A stretch of DNA of 64,000 nucleotides from Isoetes taiwanensis (taxonomy: Eukaryota; Streptophyta; Lycopodiopsida; Isoetales; Isoetaceae), in assembly GCA_021234155.1 (NCBI GenBank), contig JAJEKV010000560.1, positions 62,001 through 126,000 on the forward strand, given 5' to 3'. Under the pieces are notes generated by a model. It searched no databases, had not been told where the DNA came from, and saw only the letters and a program-made list of their open reading frames with translations. The position numbers and the translations under genes are program-made. Below, in pieces: positions 56,538 to 64,000 of the stretch (positions are counted from its first letter, which is position 1; every line of letters starts with the position of its first letter).

Positions 56538-56790
56538 TATATGGTAGGTGGTAGAACTTAATAAAGGTTGCCAAACCACTTCAATTCCATTAACCACACA
56601 TAGGTGTAAGATTACGATGTAAAGCAGGAGGTCACTCCATCGTTAGCTACTATAACTCACAATAAACTAAAGGGTTTTGAAGGCTCTCTCTTACTTTTTT
56701 CCATAGCCACCACATTCAGGGGCTCAATTTGAAGGATTAAGCCCAAACTAACTGAGTTCGCTAAAATATGTGGCTTCGTGCAAACACATT

Positions 56791-57695
56791 TTGCTGTCCT
56801 GTTTATCCTGTAATGCTGCACATATGCAGCATCACGAGGGCATGAATAAGATTCAGATCTAGCCACAAAGACCATAGAGATCGATTTGACCATTTATCAT
56901 GTCTTACACATTCTTTTATACGCTTTTGGATCGCTCCCTGCCTGGTGGATTGACCCCTGCTTGCGTTTACTTGATTAAGAAGATGGCAGCTTAAACTCCT
57001 TCCGAAGTTCGGAGTCTGGATTCACAAAAATGCAAACAAATGATAAAATTCAAATTAAGATGGTGATATAATCATAATGATTTCTCCCAGCACAGTGCTT
57101 CTGCCTCAAATACAAAGGCATTTTCAAAGATGCAAAAAAGAAGATCATATCCATACTACTTTACAAACTGCAAGCCTTGAACACTCATATAATAGTACCA
57201 ATTACTTGTTGAAGAGACAGCAGATAAAATTATAGGAGAGACCATGCAGCCTGCTCTTGGCATAGTTAATCCTTCTATCACATTGACTGATCTCAGTTTA
57301 TTGTGCTGTTCCTTCAACTACAACCATTGAACATAAGTAATATAAGAAGTACTTGAGCATCATAGATAATAGTGCAAGAAACAGAAGCTGCAGAAAATCG
57401 ATAAGCAAACCTTCAGCAAAGGCATAATTTTCAAGTCTTCCCTTGTTAAAAACATGATAAAGATAATTTGCTGTGCATAAAATATTGGATACTGTAGGTC
57501 TGAGCAAAAGCTTAGCACTTTCGGAATGAGCAAACACTAGCACTCTAGGAAAGCAAACACTAGCAACAGTCTCTACACAGCCTTTTAGATTTATAAAGTT
57601 TAATCCAACAACATGGCGTTCTGCAACATTATAAATGGAGATTCTGAAGAGGGGAAAAAAAACAGTAATCGAAGAAAATAAGATGTCCTGAAGCA
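56791..57695. other. Single-copy DNA right of the array
   Basis: Array homology stops at 56790. A 133-codon minus-strand ORF (57298-57699) is hydrophobic and matches nothing I know; it is more likely chance or intronic. No element is supported. Confidence 0.4.
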
Positions 57696-57803
57696 TCAAA
57701 GGTGTAAAGATGTTATGGCTCCAGCTGCTTTAACGGCCGCTTCAGAAAGCCCCCCCGTTTTTTTATCATTGAAAACCTCTGGAACCTTCCCATCATGACC
57801 CAT
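57696..57803 (-). CDS. Candidate 35-codon exon or micro-ORF
   Basis: On the minus strand, after AATTGCAG (a plausible splice acceptor), ATG opens 35 codons to TGA: MGHDGKVPEVFNDKKTGG then LSEAAVKAAGAITSLHL. The amino-acid composition is protein-like and soluble. It lies about 240 bp past the MsrA stop on the same strand. It could be an alternative 3' exon, part of another gene, or chance. Not recognised. Confidence 0.22.
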   Translation of the reverse strand: MGHDGKVPEVFNDKKTGGLSEAAVKAAGAITSLHL

Positions 57804-58045
57804 CTGCAATTGCTCCATTTCCACTTAAAAATGTTTCATAGACAGGTTACAAGGCCAGGACATGGGCCGGCAGGTTATGAAACCTAGGACATGGGCCACA
57901 ATAATAACACGATGAAACCAGACATTGAAGAACATGGATTATCCCTATGAATATCATGATAATAAAATCATTACAACATGTACAAGGAACTATACATATT
58001 GATTTGAGATAATGATTCTACACAAGGAGGATCTAAAACAGTCTT

Positions 58046-59211
58046 TCAACCATAACAGCGAATTGGATCGTTGCATCCTTTCTCTGCAGATTGCCTAAAC
58101 CCAAACCTTCCACCTTTTGCCAAATATTGCTGATGGTATTCCTCAGCACGATAAAACTTCTTAGCTGGGAGTATTTCAGTTACAATCTTCTTTCCAATGA
58201 TTTTTTGCCTCTGTTCCATCGACTCGCGTGCTGCTTTCTCTTGTTCAGGAGTGTAGTAATAAATTCCTGATCTGTACTGTGTACCAACATCATTACCCTA
58301 GCATAAAAATGAGCACATTCTTGTCATCAAAACCAGAAATAGTTTGTTATGACCTAAACACAACCCAGTTTGTCAAAGAAGAATGCGTACGTCTTTCATA
58401 AGCAGTTGCAGGAGTAGAGGCCAAAATCGAGAGCGCAAACAAGTAGAATCTACTGAAAGCAATATTTATTGGCAGCACCTTTATTGTCTTGTTGGTCCCT
58501 TAATTATTTTCATGTTCAATTTACATTGCAAAAGAGGACAGCAATCTAACTTGACTACAGGATATAGTAATTTAGCTTGCAAAATAACCTTAATTTGCCC
58601 AACTTAGTATTTTGCTCTTAAGAAACAAGTCATCTATGCTTTGTCTGGAAACAATCATTTATGCAGACTAGAAAAGACACACAATGCAACCATACCGAGC
58701 GGTTTGGTGTTGTTGGATCATGGTGACCCCAGAAGCACTCCAATAGCTTATCGTAATCAAGTTCTTTTGGATCATAGTGAACTCTGACAACCTCAGAATG
58801 GTTTGTAGTTCCGTCACAGACATCACCGTAAGTAGGGTTATGCTTGAGTCCCTGAGTATATCCAACTTCTGTTTTAACGACACCAGGAATACGTTGAAAA
58901 GCTAATTCCACACCCCAAAAACAACCAGCACCAAATTGGGCAAACTGCAGGCCAGGGCCAGGAGTATCATCATCGGGACCTTGGGCAATACTAGAACCAA
59001 ATTCTTCAGCCTTGGTTGCACCTGCTGAAGGCACCAAATTTCCTGCAAACCCTAATTTTTGAAACCATCCGAACAATCCTGCCATAGCCAAAGTTTTTGA
59101 TCGAATGCGCACAGTTGCTCTGCAAGTTTTAGGAATTCTCCATGGGGATACAAGACATGGCTCCAAGGATGGAGCTATAGCTACGGCGATACGAGCGCTG
59201 GCACTCTGCAT
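58046..59211 (-). CDS. MSRA: Peptide methionine sulfoxide reductase A, plastid-type, two exons
   Basis: MsrA reduces the S-epimer of methionine sulfoxide in proteins, repairing oxidative damage. Exon 1 is 59211-58696 (172 codons) and exon 2 is 58297-58046 (83 codons plus TGA), giving about 255 aa. The 398-bp intron has donor CGCTCG|GTATGG and acceptor ATGCTAG|GGTAATG. The catalytic motif [10 protein letters not shown] holds the nucleophile at Cys97. [19 protein letters not shown] and the junction [22 protein letters not shown] follow the family pattern, where Q replaces S in most relatives. The C-terminus [11 protein letters not shown] keeps the resolving cysteines. Residues 1-45 are rich in Ser, Ala, Arg and Pro with almost no acidic residues, as in a chloroplast transit peptide, and FGWFQKLGF follows as in plastid isoforms. 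The start is the first ATG; a second in-frame Met at residue 43 would give a form without the leader. Confidence 0.95.
58298..58695 (-). other. MsrA intron
   Basis: This intron of 398 bp has GT and AG ends on the minus strand and falls at a codon boundary. It has no repeat or element inside. Confidence 0.88.
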
Positions 59212-59835
59212 GTGGAAGCACCCGGTTAACCGGATAAATCAGCCTCTTCCACCAAATCTGACTACTAAAGATACACGTAGGCCTATATTGCCAATAAAAA
59301 ATGCAGGATAAGGGTAGTGCTATGCTACAAATAAGTAGAAAGATGCCTTAATTCTGTCCGTTCAAAACTCCCTGGAAAATTATTGTCAGAGAACAATCTA
59401 GAATCCGCCGCTGTTGCATGCACTGACAATTCGCTGCGAAGGCAAGCTCTGTTGTTCTTTATTACTTCTTTTTTAAACAAAACATTCCTTCGATTTGTTT
59501 TCAAATCTGTGCTTAAGTTGTCTATATCTAGATTGTGGATCAACAAACAAACCTAACTTGATTTGGGCAAGCCTAACCTAGTTAAAAATTAAAAAAAAAA
59601 AGGAATTGCTTGCTTGGATTAAAGATAGAGGCGATTTACCATGCATATTAAAACTCATACCTGTAGCAATCCAAAGCTTGTAGGGCAGCTCCAATTCAAA
59701 CCGTGACATTCTTTCTGATGGCTTCTTCAACTATTTGGGCAATTAGATTTGATATTTGGCGGATTTGACGAAAGGATAGACAAATGTCATATTTGTCATA
59801 GGGCTTATTTTGCCTTGTGGCGTTAAAATTAAAAT
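59212..59835. promoter_or_regulatory. 5' flank of MsrA
   Basis: This is the presumed promoter and 5'-UTR region of the minus-strand MsrA gene. I could not place a TATA box with confidence. A long TTC microsatellite lies about 630 bp upstream of the start codon. Confidence 0.35.
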
Positions 59836-59907
59836 CTCTTCTTCTTCTTCTTCTTCTTCTTCTTCTTCTTCTTCTTCTTCTTCTTCTTCTTCTTCTTCTT
59901 CTTCTTT
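59836..59907. repeat. (TTC)n microsatellite, about 24 units
   Basis: An essentially perfect TTC/CTT run, that is GAA repeats on the MsrA sense strand, upstream of the gene. GA-rich tracts in plant 5' flanks are often regulatory; no specific factor can be inferred here. Confidence 0.95.
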
Positions 59908-60462
59908 TAACGTGATTGCGTTTTTTTCCCCTCATTAAATTTTGCTTCTAATGGTCTCCAAACTAGGCACATTTGTAATTCCATTCAGGGAACACATACC
60001 TTGGTTATTTTTCTTACTACATAAAGGTAAAGGGGCCACATTTGGTTTGTTTGCGGCTCATTTTATATCGGTAATAGTTCTTCTTATGGTCTGGTGAGTT
60101 GATTTCGGGTAATTGATCACTTGATTTTCGTTACTCCATAACACGGAAATAGCACAGAAATTCAAGATCATATTGACTGTATTATAGAAATTCAGGATTA
60201 CATTGATCAAAAAGCGATAGCAGTCTTGATTAAGAAAGTTCAGCGATTCCAAAAAAAAAGTATTACTGGCGAAAATAGAAGAACACAAGAATCTGGTCAT
60301 GTCTTTTTCTTCCATGATTCGAGCTTCCCCAACAGAACGACCATGCTCAGCTTTACAATAATGAGCACAAGATTAGCGTGACAGAAAGGATAAACGGGAA
60401 AGCCAGTGAAGCATCAAGAAGATTTGGTAGAGGTAAATGCTAACGGGGATAAAGAAGTCAGG

Positions 60463-60555
60463 AAAAAAAAAAAAAAAAAAAAAAAAAGATAGAAATAAGC
60501 TAGGCATGTTCTTGAAGCAACTTGACATAGAAATAAGCTAGGCATGTTCTTGAAG
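60463..60555. repeat. Poly(A) run followed by a 29-bp duplication
   Basis: About 25 A residues end near 60487. ATAGAAATAAGCTAGGCATG plus TTCTTGAAG then occurs at 60489-60517 and again at 60527-60555. The poly(A) could mark a retroposon 3' end, but no upstream coding remnant was found. Confidence 0.8.
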
Positions 60556-63500
60556 GAAGCTGTGCTTGATTGAATCTACTTGGACTCCACGCATCGAGGG
60601 TAAATGTAAAGCTTGAATACAAAAAAATCGTTAGAGATGCAAGCGGGGTAAATAATCTTAAGAAAGGCATGCAAATGAAGTAACCTTATCAAATCTTCAC
60701 AAAAGATCCTTCCAAATCTTCTAAAACCAGTTAAAGTAAGATCTCGGGACTCTGTTAGTAAAAGATTAATAGATTTGCTTCCTTACCGATTGCTTGTGAC
60801 ACAAACTCAAGAAAAACTACGAAACCCAAAGCCTATGGCTGTAGGAATGCAAAATCCACAAGAACATAAAGAATAACACCAAAACTATGGCGATCCGTAA
60901 AAAAAAATTGCTATGGCTACTAGTAAACCATGCATAAATGCTATGGCAACAGAAAAAAGGCAAGCGTCCATGCCAAAACAGAGATCACCATAGCTATGTG
61001 CACGGCTATGGCGACGGAAGCATCAGCCCAGGAAGAAAGGAGGAAAGAAAAAAGTGGGTGGCGGGCCAAAATCTGGTCCTCTTTACCTTTATGCAAGGTA
61101 AGCGAGCCTCGCCGCCCGCCAATTTTTTCCATGAGAATAATGGCCTCCAGCGGCCTTTAGCTATTACAAAAGTCCTCTGATTCTTTGGTGTCCCCTATTT
61201 CTAGAGGTCTTCTCCAAAGAAATCGTCGGTAGATGAGAGACCGGCTCCCTCAGAAGGTAAAATTTTCTGCATTTATTTTCTCTGTTTCAATCTATGGAAA
61301 TAGTATATTTATTTCTGTTTTGTGATTATAGGTTTTAGAGAGCTCTTTCCAAAGACATTGGGAATGAATTGCTGTGACAAAGTAGTAGCTAGGTACACAA
61401 AAGTAAATCTGGAATATCCTTGGCATAATATGTAAAAATTTGAATACTATTAAAGAGATCGGTTTTATTAGGAAAAAGAATGTATAGTTGTCTGTCGCCA
61501 GACAAATCTCTGTTGTAAATCGGGCATTGAAGATGTTTTAATTTCGCATGATAAACATGCATTTTGTAGATTGATCCAAAGGTAATATCATGTATCTATT
61601 GGCGCATTTTGGAAAATTTATCAACTTTGATCCGGATGTTGTATACTAGACTTGCAAATGATCCGAGGAGGTTGGATTCGAATTATATTAGACTGACATA
61701 GGGTGTGTGTACTAGATATGATCTTAGGAGGTTGGATCTGAAGTTCAAAATTATATTATTAACTAATATTCAATCATACTAGACTTTTGCATATGATCGT
61801 AAGAGGTTGGATTCTGAATACTCATTTTTTATAAAGGATGTTTCAATCTTTCAATACATACATATATAAGGCAATCTCATTTTTCGTTTGAGGCTAATAT
61901 TTCTGCCCCGGGAAAAACCATGAGCACGACACGTGTACTTAAGAAATAACTAAAAATTATTAAAAAAAAGAATGATATCCTGATATCTCACGGATCAAAC
62001 AGTCGAAATGTGGGTTGCATGCCATCGATTCTCCTTCTTCAAACCTAGCAGAGGTCCCTGACCAGCAAATCGGCCCTTACGGCCCGATTTGACCTCTTGT
62101 GTCGTTATTTATTCGTGGCAGTGTCAGTTTGAAGCTCTGGCTCCGGCAGTTATGTCTCCAGGCCAAGATCTCTTTGGACGTTTGGGGCGATTATCCCCTT
62201 TCTATTTTGTGTTTTTTTTTTTTAAGATTCTTGCTTCGATTTTGTGTTGGAGGCTATTATCCCCTTCTGATGTTTTGTTTCCATGGAGAATCCCTGTGTT
62301 GTCACAGAGCTTAGCAGGGTTGGGTGAGCCCAGATTATGCCTACATGTTTATTTCTTCCCTTAGCTCGGATATGGATTATTATTATGTTTTTGATGCAGA
62401 TTGGAATCGCTTCAAGCTTAACATTTATGCGGTAAAAACTCTGTAATTCTGAGAATAGAGCCTATTCTCTATGGGATGACTATGTAGAAAGAAGGGTCAG
62501 CACGAGATGGAAAGCCATGTATGCAATGCAGAATAGTTGTTACAGAATAGATCTCTGCGATTGGGCACGCAAAGCACACTGATTCCAGAGCACTCGTTGA
62601 ACCGATATTCTTTGTATGGGGTGGAAGTGCGGGGGCGCGATTAGCAAGGGCACTTGGGATAAGCTAGAGAGGTACGAGAAGGCTTTCGACATACAACACA
62701 GGCGTCAAGGACCGCGGTGCCTTATCGATTTTCTTTGTATAGGGAGGCTTTTGGCCCCTACTGCGATACGCTATCTTGGGAGCACCTTGCGTATTTCCAT
62801 AAGGTTGTGCGGAATGGATGCAACATCTCCTTCGGGCTCTTATTGGCACAAGGGCATAGCGTCTGAAGAGAGTGTGGCGGGGAGCATTGTGGGGTGGTTC
62901 GCAAGATGGTCCATAGACTATCAACATATTATGGATATGCGGGATATCGCCCGGAACATGAGCTGCGTTTGAATAAGCACTTTCTTTGCCTCTCTATGGG
63001 ATCGCCACTCTTACAAAGCCCAAAGCGAGCACTACCACCGCGAGGTTAATCCATTAAACATAGCCCCATGATTATTTGAAGGCATACATCTCTACCAGAA
63101 AAGGGAGCCATAGCTGCAATGGGGCGGTCCCACCATCACCGAGAATTGAGGGAGCGGCCGGGAGATGCGGATGGAGGCGAGGAATCCCCGGCATGAGAGA
63201 TTATGCGGTCTTTGTCACATGCGAGATAGTAGAAGATGAACACCATGCTCCTGCGAGGGGTGTCGGCATATGCACACATCCGAGCAGCTCATGCCGATCT
63301 CGGATGCTCTAAGATAACCAATTCATCAGCTAGCGGCTTGCCGATAGTTTGCCCGTCTCGCGTCCACATTGCTGCAAGTCTCCACCTCGGAGGTCCCTCC
63401 GGCCGGCACAAGGAATTTGGCCGGATAGGGACTTTGAGCGCTGCTAGGGGTTTTCCCTCCCACATGGGATTTTTTTTAGTCCCGGTGGGAGGAGACACAT

Positions 63501-64000
63501 TGTCTGGGGCTACGTGGTTTTCTTTTTGTTTTGGATACTATCCGATATATTGTATGTCTATAATTAGTCTCATAGGCGGTTGGCCTCCGTGGACGTTAAA
63601 ATATACTTCCTTCCTTCTATAATTTTTGAGGGCTTTATGCATCTGAGGTGAGTCGAAATGATGGCCCTATCATTTATGCGGTTTATGGGTCTTCAAATTT
63701 GGTGGTAATCCCCAAATCGGCTGATAATTGCTTCGACTTAACATTTTGTGGCAAAACTCGTAATTTTAAGAATAGAGCCTATATCTATAAATTTTGGGGG
63801 CTTTATCCATCTCTGAGGAGGGGGAATGATGGCCCTATGCCTAGAAATCCACAAATTGAGCCTCGGATCAGGGCAATTTTGAAACTTTGTTCTACTTGAT
63901 GGGCCTCAAAATCGGCCTCTAAACTTCTGTTTGCTTGCTATTTGCCATGCTATTACAATTTGCATAATGTGCTCCTGATCTAGAAAACACCAAAAAGCGG
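60556..64000. other. Unclassified repetitive DNA to window end
   Basis: No gene is supported. Three related blocks with ACTAGA...GATC.TA/GAGGAGGTTGGAT-type sequence lie at about 61640-61820. A hairpin AAATCGG...CCGATTT lies at 62071-62094. GGGCTTTAT(G/C)CATCT...AATGATGGCCCTAT is repeated at 63629-63672 and 63800-63838, and a 70-bp degenerate pair occurs at 62405-62473 and 63725-63787. A hairpin-like CCTCCCACATGGGA / TCCCGGTGGGAGG lies near 63447-63492. The 118-codon ORF at 62616-62972 shows no family motif. These look like fragments of transposable elements. Confidence 0.5.

Larger units (their letters stand above)
31982..56790. repeat. Array unit 3 (same unit, expanded by five insertions or replacements)
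   Basis: The unit opens ATTACTTTTGCTATAGG and ends ...GCAAACACATT at 56790, the same last bases as units 1 and 2. Relative to unit 2 it carries additions at 34795-35476, 39381-45737, about 47641-49879, about 51904-53561 and about 55056-56537. Removing them leaves roughly 12-13 kb. It keeps about 290 bp of transposase 3' end that unit 2 has lost. Confidence 0.86.

Noticed and set aside
13727-56790. Satellite DNA interpretation of the 12-kb array
   Set aside because: Only three units, each a mosaic of identifiable transposon relics with unique insertions; this is segmental duplication rather than satellite.
57298-57699. 133-codon minus-strand ORF between the array and MsrA
   Set aside because: Hydrophobic, without recognisable motif, and no splice or start context; length is within chance for AT-rich DNA.
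59696-59935. Minus-strand ORF with a long arginine run
   Set aside because: The run is simply the TTC microsatellite read in one frame.
62616-62972. 118-codon plus-strand ORF near the right end
   Set aside because: Another frame of the same stretch reads equally well (WEHLAYFHKVVRNGCNISFG), and neither matches a family I know.
1-64000. CRISPR arrays, rRNA and tRNA genes
   Set aside because: No regularly spaced short repeats with unique spacers, no rRNA core motifs and no tRNA-like cloverleaf recognised on either strand. The tRNA-like strings are retrotransposon primer-binding sites.

Overview
The window reads as low-gene-density nuclear DNA of a land plant. Evidence: an intronless PLS-class pentatricopeptide repeat (PPR) gene, a two-exon methionine sulfoxide reductase A gene with a plastid-type leader, relics of plastid-type acetyl-CoA carboxylase alpha and of glucan phosphorylase, and LTR retrotransposons primed by the plant initiator-Met tRNA site (TGGTATCAGAGC). 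The sequence style of the PPR protein, with long linkers in its L motifs, suggests a fern; that is inference, not proof.

Layout. 1-2.5 kb: two decayed housekeeping-gene relics (acetyl-CoA carboxylase carboxyltransferase alpha; alpha-glucan phosphorylase) and a 329-bp tandem duplication. 2.5-6.1 kb: no gene seen. 6.1-8.2 kb: a deleted Ty3/gypsy element keeping only a broken gag. 8.2-10.4 kb: one candidate exon and one candidate small membrane ORF, both on the minus strand. 10.5-13.25 kb: the PPR gene (minus strand, 917 aa), the largest intact ORF. 13.73-56.79 kb: a three-copy head-to-tail array of a segment of about 12.07 kb, almost all old mobile DNA. 58.0-59.2 kb: MsrA (minus strand, two exons). 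59.2-64 kb: simple repeats and unclassified repetitive DNA.

The array. Each unit began as a mosaic: a long palindrome, a MULE relic with a SWIM zinc finger (minus), a 5'-truncated LINE ending in poly(A), a pogo/Tigger-type DDE transposase relic that itself carries a hAT-like MITE, a minus-strand LTR/PBS relic, microsatellites, and a short gene-less LTR retrotransposon. Unit 2 (19914-31981) is the least interrupted. Unit 1 lost about 7 kb through a deletion at the 4-bp microhomology ATGC. Unit 3 gained five insertions or replacements. Because the units are paralogous, they act as natural empty sites for one another and insertion junctions can be read directly.

Most interesting content. Two insertions in unit 3 share one unusual architecture: a terminal inverted repeat at one end, and at the other the matching inverted repeat set inside a terminal hairpin. 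Both sit between two T residues with no target duplication. One of them is two elements joined head to tail with no base between them. This fits rolling-circle (Helitron2/Helentron-type) transposition. No Rep/helicase gene is present, so the elements would be non-autonomous.

The two apparently functional genes (PPR and MsrA) flank the array and share no visible regulation or pathway. Both would be expected to act in organelles.
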